NCBI GenBank assembly: GCA_030668345.1
Contig: DAOUUD010000011.1
Coordinates: 1-19,207 of the forward strand
From: Candidatus Cloacimonadota bacterium
GTDB lineage: Bacteria; Cloacimonadota; Cloacimonadia; Cloacimonadales; TCS61
Reading direction: 5' to 3'
Length of the DNA stretch: 19,207 nt
A model generated the notes under the pieces. The model ran no database searches. It was not told where the DNA came from and was given only the letters and a program-made list of their open reading frames with translations. The position numbers and the translations under genes were made by a program. Positions 1 to 7,753 of this stretch are shown in pieces (the first letter of the stretch is position 1; the number at the start of each line of letters is the position of its first letter).

Positions 1-1
1 A

Positions 2-1273
2 GCGATGGGATCTGCTCAAGTAGCTGGGGGAAACAGGCTGCTGGATACGATAATTAATCCCGGGAACTTGCCTTTGATGCAAAATAAACTGGGCGCTCAG
101 TTTTACGGTGGATTAATAACCAATTTTGATGACAGATCGCTACCCATGTACAATTCATTCGATGCCTATTGCGGTGATGCAACTTATGTAAGCAATGTAC
201 ATCCTTTCGAACAGTTGGCAGGAGGAGTGTATTATAAACACAAACTCTCCAACTTTGAAGTTGCGGCATCTTTTATCTATCATCCATATATAGATTTTAC
301 ATCTGATTATTTGGAAGAAGTCAGAAATAATGCTAATTCCGATCTTAATTCTTATCCACCCATTATTGCAAAGAACTATATTGAAGGCGAGGGAAGCATA
401 GATGCTTTCAGTGTAGTAACTGCGGTAAAATATAAGGAAATCGCAACATTCGGAATCAGGTTTTCTAAACTTATGGGAGATGCAAATCTTAAAAGAAGAA
501 TTATCTGGTCGGATTATTCATTTGAAAAACTAGACACATTATTAACAAATACAACAAATACTTTGGAAAGAGACTTCGAAGCTTTCCAGGTACAGATAGG
601 AACTGTAATTAATATTGACCCTCGTTTAAGTTTGGGATTATCCGTAACACCTGGCATTGATTTTGATGTTACCGGTAACAAAGATGGAATAGATGTGGAA
701 GATGCGGTTTATACTTATTTCACTTCTTTGGATTCTTTACAGAATGTCATTATTACAGATTCTCTTACTTATGCCGAATACTCCGCTCCACTAACATTTC
801 GAGCAGGTCTGAATTACAAACCCCGCAACATCATGCGTACAAATTTTAATCTGGATGTTGAATTTGTTCAATGGTCTGAATTAAATAAATTATATGATGA
901 CGCTTACAACTTCTACATTGGTGTTGAACATTGCTTGAAGAATAAAATCCCGATCCGCATAGGTTTTAATTTTCAGACAAATTACTGCCTGAATAACCAT
1001 TCAGGACTTGTTTTTGCAGACAAAGTAACTATGCCGGCTTTCACGGCAGGCACAGGTTTTACTTTCATGGAGAATTTTATTTTCGATGTAGCTGTGGAAT
1101 ACGCAAACAGGCAATATGAAACACTGGATCTTTTTCAGGATAGTTATTACGATTATGCAGCACTCTGGTCGAATTATAATTATTTGAATCTGCAGGATAG
1201 AGGATGGGAAAATCCTGACACAGTGAAAGAAACGTTCTTTAAAATTCAAACTTCCATTAGTTATAAATGGTAG
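2..1273 (+). CDS. Outer-membrane beta-barrel protein, OmpP1/FadL-like (5' partial)
   Basis: The reading frame is open from the first bases of the window, and a Met codon at position 5 is probably internal. The visible product has no signal peptide and opens with AMGSAQVAGGN, which resembles the segment after the signal peptide in FadL/PorV-type barrels. About 423 residues are visible. They are rich in alternating polar and aromatic strands (for example FAVGVEYANRQYE-like stretches near the end) and finish with SISYKW; a terminal aromatic residue is the usual C-terminal signature of outer-membrane barrels. The likely role is an outer-membrane porin or transporter for hydrophobic or other small molecules; the substrate is not visible. 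The gene ends 7 nt before the next, so the two are probably cotranscribed. The barrel call is fairly secure, the exact family is not. Confidence 0.6.
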   Translation, partial: AMGSAQVAGGNRLLDTIINPGNLPLMQNKLGAQFYGGLITNFDDRSLPMYNSFDAYCGDATYVSNVHPFEQLAGGVYYKHKLSNFEVAASFIYHPYIDFTSDYLEEVRNNANSDLNSYPPIIAKNYIEGEGSIDAFSVVTAVKYKEIATFGIRFSKLMGDANLKRRIIWSDYSFEKLDTLLTNTTNTLERDFEAFQVQIGTVINIDPRLSLGLSVTPGIDFDVTGNKDGIDVEDAVYTYFTSLDSLQNVIITDSLTYAEYSAPLTFRAGLNYKPRNIMRTNFNLDVEFVQWSELNKLYDDAYNFYIGVEHCLKNKIPIRIGFNFQTNYCLNNHSGLVFADKVTMPAFTAGTGFTFMENFIFDVAVEYANRQYETLDLFQDSYYDYAALWSNYNYLNLQDRGWENPDTVKETFFKIQTSISYKW

Positions 1274-1280
1274 GTAGATA

Positions 1281-2939
1281 ATGAAATTTAGATTAATTCT
1301 GATAATTCTGCTACTTGGAACAGCTTTCGTTTCGGCAGAAGATTTATTGTTGGATGTGTTGTTCTCTAACGATATTCATGGAGGAATCGACAGATATGAA
1401 GCAACTTTCATGAATCCCGATTTTCCGCCCCTACTGGGTGGCGGTGGTTCTGCTGCTACTTATATCAATAGTGTACGAGAACTGTCAGACGGAAATTCAA
1501 GGGATAATCTGCTGGTAGATGCCGGTGATTTCTTTCAGGGTCATCCTGTAGGAACAATAACCCAGGGCAGGGCTGTGATAAAGTATTTCAACATGATAGG
1601 TTATGATCTTAGTGTAGTTGGCAATCATGAATTTGATCTGGGAGAAGATGTCCTGATCGAAACTTACAAACTGGCAGAATTTCCCATCCTTTCCTGTAAC
1701 ATTATTCGCAAAGGAACAAATAAATTGGTTGAATATGTACAGCCTTATGTTATCCTTGAGAAAATGGGAGTTAAGATAGGGATCATTGGTGTTACAACAA
1801 CCGATACAGACAAGATGAGCTTTCCTGATAACATCAAGAACGTTGAGTTCCTGCCTGCCAAAGAATCATTAGAAAGGTATATTAAAACAGTTCGCAATGA
1901 AGGAGTCGATCTAGTCATTGTTGTTGGACACATGGGATTGCCATACTATCCGGAACCTGCTTACAAATCTCGCTATATTGATCCCCCTGATTCATCATTT
2001 GTACGAAATTGGGGATATGATGCACAGGAACTTGCGCACGAAGTAGAAGGTATCGATGTATTCTTCGGCGGGCACATACATAAAGGTTTTGCCGAACCCT
2101 GGGAAGATCCGCTAACTCATACATTGGTTTTACAGGGATATGCTTATGGTAGTAATATCGGGCACATAACACTGAAAATCGACAAAGAAACAAAAACTCT
2201 TTCCGGGTATGAAGTACCTGCAATAAGAGAAGGAGTAATGGTAACGCTATTTGATGATGAATTTATTCCTGATGAAGCTATAGCTGATACTATCCTGGTA
2301 ATGCAGAAAATTGCGGAAGTCGGTATGGATGAGGTCATTGGGGAAGCTGCTATAAATATTACCAAGGGTGGAACCGGTACACAGAACATGATCGGTAATA
2401 TGGTTTGCGAGGCTATATTGGACTATACGGGAGCAGATTTCAGTTTTATGAACCTGGGTGGAATAAGAGATGAACTTTTAGCCGGTCCCATTTCTTATCG
2501 CAATGTATTTAACGTAATGCCTTTCGATAACCAGGTAGTAATGTTTGAAGTGAATGGAAGGTTTCTGAAAGATATTATAGAAACGCGTGTTGCCGGTTCC
2601 AGGCACGGTTTACGGGTGGCTGGTATTCAAGTAGTAATAAACAGAAAACGCAGTAATTTTGACAGGGTTACAAAGCTCATGATAGGCGGAGAACCCTGGG
2701 ATGCTGACAAGACCTATCAGATAGCAACCACAGATTTTTTATTGCAGGGAAACGCTGGTTTGGCTTTACTTACAAAGATCCCCGAATCACAAATAACTCG
2801 CTATGAACAGGATCTGCGTGACGCTATTGTAGAATACATCAAGAAATATTCACCGGTTACTACACGTATTGATGACCGCTGGAAAAGGGATGATAGAAGT
2901 GAATTATCACCGGAGCTTAAAAGAGAAAAAAATAATTAA
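1281..2939 (+). CDS. Secreted bifunctional metallophosphatase/5'-nucleotidase (UshA family)
   Basis: The 552-residue product starts with a signal peptide (hydrophobic residues about 4-17, probable cleavage after VSA at 19), so it should act in the periplasm or outside the cell. The N-terminal metallophosphoesterase domain shows the dinuclear metal motifs in order: NDIHG (D31, H33), DAGDFFQG (D83), GNHEFD (N115, H116), GHMG near 216 and GGHIHKG near 264. The C-terminal 5'-nucleotidase domain (about 350-530) has NLGGIRDEL and MPFDNQVV, which in this family form the nucleotide-binding site. Known members hydrolyse 5'-nucleotides, UDP-sugars or 2',3'-cyclic nucleotides; the substrate here is not determinable. 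The start follows the upstream barrel gene by 7 nt, with only a weak AGGTAG ribosome-binding site. The length is typical for the family. Confidence 0.9.
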   Translation: MKFRLILIILLLGTAFVSAEDLLLDVLFSNDIHGGIDRYEATFMNPDFPPLLGGGGSAATYINSVRELSDGNSRDNLLVDAGDFFQGHPVGTITQGRAVIKYFNMIGYDLSVVGNHEFDLGEDVLIETYKLAEFPILSCNIIRKGTNKLVEYVQPYVILEKMGVKIGIIGVTTTDTDKMSFPDNIKNVEFLPAKESLERYIKTVRNEGVDLVIVVGHMGLPYYPEPAYKSRYIDPPDSSFVRNWGYDAQELAHEVEGIDVFFGGHIHKGFAEPWEDPLTHTLVLQGYAYGSNIGHITLKIDKETKTLSGYEVPAIREGVMVTLFDDEFIPDEAIADTILVMQKIAEVGMDEVIGEAAINITKGGTGTQNMIGNMVCEAILDYTGADFSFMNLGGIRDELLAGPISYRNVFNVMPFDNQVVMFEVNGRFLKDIIETRVAGSRHGLRVAGIQVVINRKRSNFDRVTKLMIGGEPWDADKTYQIATTDFLLQGNAGLALLTKIPESQITRYEQDLRDAIVEYIKKYSPVTTRIDDRWKRDDRSELSPELKREKNN

Positions 2940-2965
2940 TAAAAAAAAGAAATGAAATAAATACG

Positions 2966-2994
2966 TTGACTTATGTTATATAAATTTTTATCTT
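2966..2994 (+). promoter_or_regulatory. Candidate sigma70-type promoter
   Basis: TTGACT at 2966-2971 (5 of 6 to the -35 consensus) is separated by 17 nt from TATCTT at 2989-2994 (4 of 6 to -10). It lies in the 179-nt gap before the gene starting at 3119, on the right strand to drive it and the downstream ybbR-like and tsaD genes. It is a sequence match only. Confidence 0.45.
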
Positions 2995-3105
2995 GCCTAC
3001 AGAATTTGAGCGAGTTTTGTGAATTTATTTCAGGATTTGCATTTATGGGAAATAATTAAAGAATGGGAACATTCTTAAATGATATAAATATGGGGACTAA
3101 CTCTG

Positions 3106-3111
3106 AAGGAG
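3106..3111 (+). promoter_or_regulatory. Ribosome-binding site that fixes a TTG start
   Basis: AAGGAG is placed 7 nt before TTG at 3119. The next in-frame ATG is 14 codons further in and has no comparable Shine-Dalgarno sequence, so this site is the reason for choosing the rare TTG start. Confidence 0.6.
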
Positions 3112-3118
3112 ATTCAAG

Positions 3119-3955
3119 TTGAACGAAATAGGTCGGTTGAATGGAGAAGATCGCAAAGAAATGAATGCGTTTCTTGATGCCACTTTCAAGCTTCTTGATA
3201 AAAATAAAATAGCACAGGTAGAAAAAAAACTGATTGAAATATCTAAAACACCTAATTACTTCACGCGTGAATATCTGGGAAGAAATCTCACTAATTATGA
3301 AGATCATGAGAAGATGATGAAAATAACTCAGCGTATGTTAGAACATAAATTATATGGTGTTCGAGCAACTGCATTATTTTATTTATATAACTTTTACTTT
3401 GAAGAACCTGAAAAGATCTTTGAAATCCTGGAAAAAACATTCGATAGTGTGCCCTGGGAAGTTGAGAGTATAATCAATGATATGTGGAAACGATATCCCG
3501 ATATTATGAAAGAACGAATGAGCATCTGGATTAAATCTGAAAATTCACATAAAAGAGCGTTATCATTTCACGGGATGGAAAATATTGCAAACTCCGATCC
3601 AAACTTCATTATGGATTTTATAGGGAAAGTAATAGATGATGAAACAATGGAAGTTCAGAAGAAAATTACTCATATACTTACTCAGGTTGCCCGGGTAAAT
3701 CCGATCATTGTCTTTCCTTATATACGAGAATGGTTAGCCGAAGCCAACGAGCAAAGAATTAAAACCATCTGGGTCTCGATGAAGAAACTTGCAAATATCG
3801 TTGTACAAAAAAATAGAAGAGATAAAACTGAAGAATTCGTAATTCTCACCGAACAAACAATTCAAGATTGGATGAATGACGAAAATGAAAATATGTCTCA
3901 GATGGGTGAAAGACTCTGGCGTATAATTCGAAGTCAAAGAAATAGAAACTATTAA
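3119..3955 (+). CDS. HEAT-repeat protein resembling DNA alkylation repair (AlkD-like) enzymes
   Basis: The 278-residue, all-helical, soluble protein has no signal peptide and starts at TTG behind AAGGAG. Helical repeats run through the middle: RATALFYLYNFYF near 80, PWEVESIINDMWKRYPDIM near 125-145, HKRALSFHGM near 160 and ILTQVARVNPIIVFPYIREW near 200-220. From memory these align with the AlkD fold around its WDSVDS, RAA and KTNPDVVWEYV segments. The residue corresponding to the AlkD catalytic Asp appears as Glu (VES), and the flanking Trp positions are not conserved. It could be a divergent 3-alkylpurine glycosylase or a HEAT-repeat binding protein without glycosylase activity. The stop codon overlaps the next start (TAATG), so it is translationally linked to the YbbR-domain gene. 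Confidence 0.6.
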   Translation: MNEIGRLNGEDRKEMNAFLDATFKLLDKNKIAQVEKKLIEISKTPNYFTREYLGRNLTNYEDHEKMMKITQRMLEHKLYGVRATALFYLYNFYFEEPEKIFEILEKTFDSVPWEVESIINDMWKRYPDIMKERMSIWIKSENSHKRALSFHGMENIANSDPNFIMDFIGKVIDDETMEVQKKITHILTQVARVNPIIVFPYIREWLAEANEQRIKTIWVSMKKLANIVVQKNRRDKTEEFVILTEQTIQDWMNDENENMSQMGERLWRIIRSQRNRNY

Positions 3956-4842
3956 TGGGAAAAAATTTTTTAATTAAAATTCTGGTTCTTATAATTGCGA
4001 TCTTACTCTGGATGCAGTTCACATTAATGAAAATTCATGAAGAAGAAATTCCTGTCTCAATAAAATTAGTAAATATGCCACACGATCTGGTGCTTGAGGA
4101 AGAGCTTCCTGAAATCCCTGTTCATATTCGTGCAAAAGGAATGGATATTCTTTTTTTAAAATTATCTAAAACCCATTTCGAAATTGATGCAGAAAACTTT
4201 AAATACGGAAAAAACAAACTCAATTTCACTGAAAAGAATTTGGTCTATTTTCACCGGCTTCAATTAGATGTACTCAATATCGATAAAAGCGGAAATCTGA
4301 ATGTGAGCATGGATAAACAGGTAGAGAAGAATAAAGCTATCGAGATACAATATGCCTCTGCCAAAGATGAGGAATTCTTCATCGAGAATAAGATCACAAA
4401 TACTCAACAGAGGGTGACTGTGAAGGGTCCGTTAGCCGTTCTTAATGCAATTAAAGTAATTCAAACCGAACCTATTTCTAAAAAAATGGTAAATGATGGG
4501 AAGCTTTCTGTTTTGCTTATCACACCCGATCCCAAAGCCGAATTGTTAAAAGACAGGATCGTATTTGAAGTAACGCAAACCAAGATCATCAACCGCACAA
4601 TTTCTCTGATCCCCATCAAATTCCCGGAAACGGAAAATATCTCAATAATTCCTCAAAAAGTTTCGATAATGGTGCGTGGCCCTCAAGAGATCGTGGAAAA
4701 ACTCGATAACAATTCAATAATTGCCAACATCAATTTAGCGAAAGTACGAAAAGGATTTACAGAAGTAAAATTCGAAGTCCCTGCAGGCATCAGGATCATA
4801 GAGTACACTCCCAAGAAAATTCAGGTTATTGAAAATAAGTAA
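3955..4842 (+). CDS. YbbR-like domain membrane-anchored protein
   Basis: This 295-residue protein has one N-terminal membrane anchor (about residues 4-25, LIKILVLIIAILLW). The rest is beta-rich and organised as YbbR repeats, recognisable by recurring segments such as IPVSIKLVNMP, IPVHIRAKG, RVTVKGPLAVL and VSIMVRGPQEIV, each ending in a conserved Gly-Pro or equivalent turn. The bulk should lie outside the membrane. In Firmicutes the YbbR protein CdaR partners a diadenylate cyclase, but no cyclase or glmM gene is visible here, so that role cannot be transferred. Its ATG shares one base with the upstream stop, and tsaD follows after 23 nt. The domain call is solid and the function is unknown. 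Confidence 0.8.
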   Translation: MGKNFLIKILVLIIAILLWMQFTLMKIHEEEIPVSIKLVNMPHDLVLEEELPEIPVHIRAKGMDILFLKLSKTHFEIDAENFKYGKNKLNFTEKNLVYFHRLQLDVLNIDKSGNLNVSMDKQVEKNKAIEIQYASAKDEEFFIENKITNTQQRVTVKGPLAVLNAIKVIQTEPISKKMVNDGKLSVLLITPDPKAELLKDRIVFEVTQTKIINRTISLIPIKFPETENISIIPQKVSIMVRGPQEIVEKLDNNSIIANINLAKVRKGFTEVKFEVPAGIRIIEYTPKKIQVIENK

Positions 4843-4865
4843 GAAATTACCTTCAATGGTGGAAC

Positions 4866-5876
4866 ATGATTAAGATTCTTGCCTTTGAAACATCCTGTGA
4901 TGATACTTCCGTAGCTGTTATCGATTCAAATTATAAAGTCTATAGCAATCTTATATCTTCCCAGATAACTCATCAGGATTTTGGGGGTGTTGTTCCCGAA
5001 CTGGCTTCACGAATGCATATGAAGAACATTATGAAACTAACACAAATGGCACTGAATGAAGCTGAAGTAACTTTCAATGATATTGATGCAATTGCTGTTT
5101 CGGTAAATCCGGGATTGATCGGAGCATTATTGGTGGGTGTTTCTTTTGCCAAAAGCCTGGCCTACAGCCTGAATAAACCTCTTATTGCTGTGAATCACAT
5201 GCTGGGGCATATCTTTGCAAATAAGATCCGGAATCCTGAACTTGATCCTCCTTACCTGGCTCTGGTAGTTTCCGGTGGACATACCGAGTTGGTTGATTTC
5301 AGAGCTATAGATGATTTCGATATCGTGGGAAAAACTCGCGATGATGCGGCTGGAGAAGCGTTCGACAAAGTAGCGAAATTATTGGGATTAGGTTATCCGG
5401 GTGGACCGCAAATCGACAGTACCGCAAAAGGTGGAGATCCACACTTTGTAAATTTTCCACGTGCTATGAAGCAAAAAGACAATTTCGACTTCAGCTTCAG
5501 CGGTTTTAAAACTGCGGTGCGTAACTATCTACAGGCTCATGACAGGGATTTTATTGAACAGCACATCGCTGATATCACAGCTTCAGTGCAAAAAGCGATC
5601 GTGGACAGCCTGGTTTCTAAAACCATTAATTATGCGAAAAAGCATGGTTCAAAAGTAATAATCGTAGCCGGAGGAGTTTCAGCTAACAGCCTTCTGAGGC
5701 AGGAAATAAAAGAACAAACGAGGAAAATGGGCATAGAAGTTTATTTCCCTTCTCTGGAATATTGTATGGATAATGCTGCCATGATAGGGGCTGCTGCTGT
5801 AGAGAAATATAAACGCAGGGAATTTGCCGATCTTTCGCTGAATGCTTTTTCTACTAAAGGCGTTAGATTTATCTGA
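4866..5876 (+). CDS. tsaD: tRNA N6-adenosine threonylcarbamoyltransferase TsaD
   Basis: TsaD transfers the threonylcarbamoyl group from threonylcarbamoyl-AMP to A37 of ANN-decoding tRNAs, acting with TsaB and TsaE in the cytoplasm. The 336-residue length is normal. Family motifs run in order: ETSCDDTSVAV near residue 8, GGVVPELASRMH near 38, NHMLGHIFAN near 110 carrying the His-x3-His metal ligands, VSGGHTEL near 136, FSFSGFKTAVRNY near 210, AGGVSANSLLR near 266 and CMDNAAMIGAAA near 297. It is the last gene of the forward block starting at 3119, and a convergent repeat-filled spacer follows it. A tRNA-Thr gene, whose product is a TsaD substrate type, lies 1.7 kb downstream. No key residue appears to be missing. 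Confidence 0.96.
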   Translation: MIKILAFETSCDDTSVAVIDSNYKVYSNLISSQITHQDFGGVVPELASRMHMKNIMKLTQMALNEAEVTFNDIDAIAVSVNPGLIGALLVGVSFAKSLAYSLNKPLIAVNHMLGHIFANKIRNPELDPPYLALVVSGGHTELVDFRAIDDFDIVGKTRDDAAGEAFDKVAKLLGLGYPGGPQIDSTAKGGDPHFVNFPRAMKQKDNFDFSFSGFKTAVRNYLQAHDRDFIEQHIADITASVQKAIVDSLVSKTINYAKKHGSKVIIVAGGVSANSLLRQEIKEQTRKMGIEVYFPSLEYCMDNAAMIGAAAVEKYKRREFADLSLNAFSTKGVRFI

Positions 5877-5887
5877 TATAACTTAAA

Positions 5888-5981
5888 CTCTCGTTGCTAT
5901 GCTTAAAAATGAAGATCTCGTTCCTACGCTCCTGCGTTGGAACGCATAAATACCCAAATGTTCCTACGCGGGAGCATGGAA
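5888..5981 (+). repeat. Cluster of three related palindromic repeat units
   Basis: A clear hairpin lies at 5919-5944: CGTTCC, T, ACGC, loop TCCT, GCGT, T, GGAACG. This is a 6+4 bp stem with one T-T mismatch. A degenerate half copy (CTCTCGTTGCTATGCT) sits just upstream at 5888-5903, and an opposite-orientation copy (TTCCTACGCGGGAGCATGGAA) at 5961-5981. The same unit recurs reverse-complemented at 13751-13772, sharing the 15-mer TTCCAACGCAGGAGC. No poly-T tail follows, so it looks like a dispersed repeat rather than a canonical terminator, although its place between convergent genes would allow a bidirectional transcription-end role. Confidence 0.7.
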
Positions 5982-6029
5982 ATAAGAAGTGATTTTTTAT
6001 TAGAAGCAGAAGCTTCAAATCTTTTATTT

Positions 6030-6053
6030 CTTCCGAAGTGGAAACTTCGGAAG
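6030..6053 (+). repeat. Perfect 9-bp inverted repeat (hairpin)
   Basis: CTTCCGAAG at 6030-6038 and CTTCGGAAG at 6045-6053 are exact reverse complements around a 6-nt loop. It lies between the convergent ends of tsaD and the TrpF-like gene, 23 nt past the latter's stop. No T-run follows on either strand, so termination is possible but not shown. It differs in sequence from the neighbouring 5888-5981 family. Confidence 0.65.
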
Positions 6054-6075
6054 GAGAGAAATTATTTAATCCTAC

Positions 6076-6741
6076 TTATACAGTTTCTATTATCTTAAAT
6101 AGGTTTCTTAATTTACTCTCATCTAATTTACCGTTAGTTCTTACGCCATTACAAAGATCGATGCCAAAAGGTTGAACAAGGCGAATAGCTTTTATAATAT
6201 TATCAGGGTGAATTCCACCTGCCAGGAAGATGGGAATATCCAATTTCTGATGGATTATTTTACTGATCTCCCAGTTGTGAATCCTGCCTGTTCCACCCAA
6301 TTCTTTCACTTTCAAGTTTGGATCTCCCGAATCCAGCAGTACAGCATCTACATGCTGTGAAACAGCAATTGCTTCATCAATTGAGCTCTCATCTAAAACG
6401 TGTATTACTTGAACAAGTTTAATATTATTTACTGAAGTGCGGATATCTTCATAGGTTCCTGTTTGTAATTTATCTACGAGCTGTATTGTATTTGTTCCAA
6501 CCCGCTTTTGATGCAGGATTATCTTTTCTGCATCCGTCTCACTTGTTAGCAGGAATGAAGCGATAGGTGGTGGAATTATCCTGACAATTTCAGCAATTTT
6601 ATCATCCGATATTACACCCGGTCCGCTGGGCATATTACTAACAAGTCCCAATGCAGATGCTCCCAATTCGATTGCCATTTTAGCTTCTTTCACACTGCCA
6701 ATACAGCAGATTTTGATACGCGGTTTAAGAGTTCCCTTCAT
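6076..6741 (-). CDS. Atypical phosphoribosylanthranilate isomerase (TrpF)-like TIM barrel protein
   Basis: The 221-residue protein matches the TrpF fold along its length: KICC near residue 10, a mid-barrel LLDSG (D137), ELGGTGRIHNW at 147-157, FLAGGIHPDN at 172-181 and GIDLCNGVRTNGKLD at 193-207. In TrpF a Cys of KICG is the general base and an Asp the general acid; C12 and D137 occupy those places. Several normally conserved parts differ. KICG is KICC, the usual SPR anthranilate-binding segment is replaced by NMPSGPGVI (36-44) with no Arg, and SSGVE is CNGVR. No other trp gene is present. The start overlaps the upstream HAD gene's stop (ATGA), so the pair is cotranslated. It is either a divergent TrpF or a TrpF-derived enzyme with another phosphosugar substrate. 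The family call is firm, the reaction is not. Confidence 0.75.
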   Translation of the reverse strand: MKGTLKPRIKICCIGSVKEAKMAIELGASALGLVSNMPSGPGVISDDKIAEIVRIIPPPIASFLLTSETDAEKIILHQKRVGTNTIQLVDKLQTGTYEDIRTSVNNIKLVQVIHVLDESSIDEAIAVSQHVDAVLLDSGDPNLKVKELGGTGRIHNWEISKIIHQKLDIPIFLAGGIHPDNIIKAIRLVQPFGIDLCNGVRTNGKLDESKLRNLFKIIETV

Positions 6742-7466
6742 TTTCTCTCCATTCCCATCAACCTGCTAAACTCAATTATATCTTCTACTTTCTCTGCTGT
6801 AAAATCCGGTTTAGTATTCCAGCCGGAAATATCATCGACCTCACCATAATGTGCAGCAATGCTGAATATCTCGATCCCGGAATTTCTTGTTTTCAAAACA
6901 GCATTAGCATTATCTGTACAAACGATATCTGTTTCATGATCACCTATATAAAATACATTTCCGCTGGATGAATTACATAACCTGTCTATACAAGTCAGAA
7001 GACCGTCCGGTTCGGGTTTCTGCCTGATGTTTTCTACTTCTTCATATCCGATAACAGCTTTAAAAAGGTCTTCTAATCCATATTCGTTTAATAATTTAAT
7101 AATATTGCTGTGTGAGTTTTGCGAAACAATACCATGTGGTATATTTTGTAATTGCAGAAGGACATCGTGAACTCCAGGAAAGAGTTTGGTTGGCGTGTTG
7201 TCCTGCAGTTGATATTCCGTCCACAGCTTACCGGCAAGATCTGTTTGCTGGTTAGTGAGATCGAATTTACAAGTATACAGCTCGCGCCAGTTTGTGGCTT
7301 TGGAAGTGGCAGAAATGTAATTCTCAAGAGAAGCCAGGACCGGGAAAGTACCTGCTTTTTTTTGCGTTATCTGCTCTATTATTCTGCGGGTTACGTTCAG
7401 ATTCTTTTGGCGTGTATCAACCAGTGTCCCATCAAAATCCCAGATAATTGCTAAGATGTTGTTCAT
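6738..7466 (-). CDS. HAD-superfamily phosphatase (phosphoglycolate phosphatase-like)
   Basis: The cytoplasmic product (242 residues from the chosen start) carries all four HAD motifs: WDFDGTLVD (nucleophile D10, acid/base D12), IVSQNSH (motif II Ser), RQKPEPDG (motif III Lys) and YIGDHETDI (motif IV Asp). A cap domain of about 80 residues sits after motif I, as in Gph-type enzymes. An upstream ATG at 7514 would add 16 residues (MDQNKSNYNK...) that are hydrophilic and outside the fold. Starting at 7466 puts DFDGT at its usual distance from the N-terminus, so I prefer it, although neither start has a strong ribosome-binding site. The stop overlaps the TrpF-like start by 4 nt, which suggests the two act on related phosphorylated metabolites. 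The substrate is unknown. Confidence 0.8.
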   Translation of the reverse strand: MNNILAIIWDFDGTLVDTRQKNLNVTRRIIEQITQKKAGTFPVLASLENYISATSKATNWRELYTCKFDLTNQQTDLAGKLWTEYQLQDNTPTKLFPGVHDVLLQLQNIPHGIVSQNSHSNIIKLLNEYGLEDLFKAVIGYEEVENIRQKPEPDGLLTCIDRLCNSSSGNVFYIGDHETDIVCTDNANAVLKTRNSGIEIFSIAAHYGEVDDISGWNTKPDFTAEKVEDIIEFSRLMGMERK

Positions 7467-7613
7467 AATATTCCCATTATTAATTTTGTTGTAATTCGAT
7501 TTATTTTGATCCAATCGTCAATATTTAAATTGTCATCACTTTACCCGAAATTTCAACTTGACCTGAAAAGTATAATTCAAATTCTCTGCTATATGAATGA
7601 CACAAAAGAACGT

Positions 7614-7689
<76 letters not shown>

Positions 7690-7753
7690 TTTTATTCATG
7701 GTATTTAACAACATGGGGTGAATTATTTTTGTACACTTATTAGCAGCATCTTT

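Noticed and set aside
5919..6053. Rho-independent terminators between tsaD and the TrpF-like gene
   Set aside because: Hairpins are present, but neither is followed by a T-run on the relevant strand, so I list them as repeats only.
7467..7514. Upstream ATG extending the HAD protein by 16 residues
   Set aside because: The extension is Asn/Lys-rich and precedes the usual short distance to DFDGT. There is no better ribosome-binding site, so I kept the internal start but with moderate certainty.
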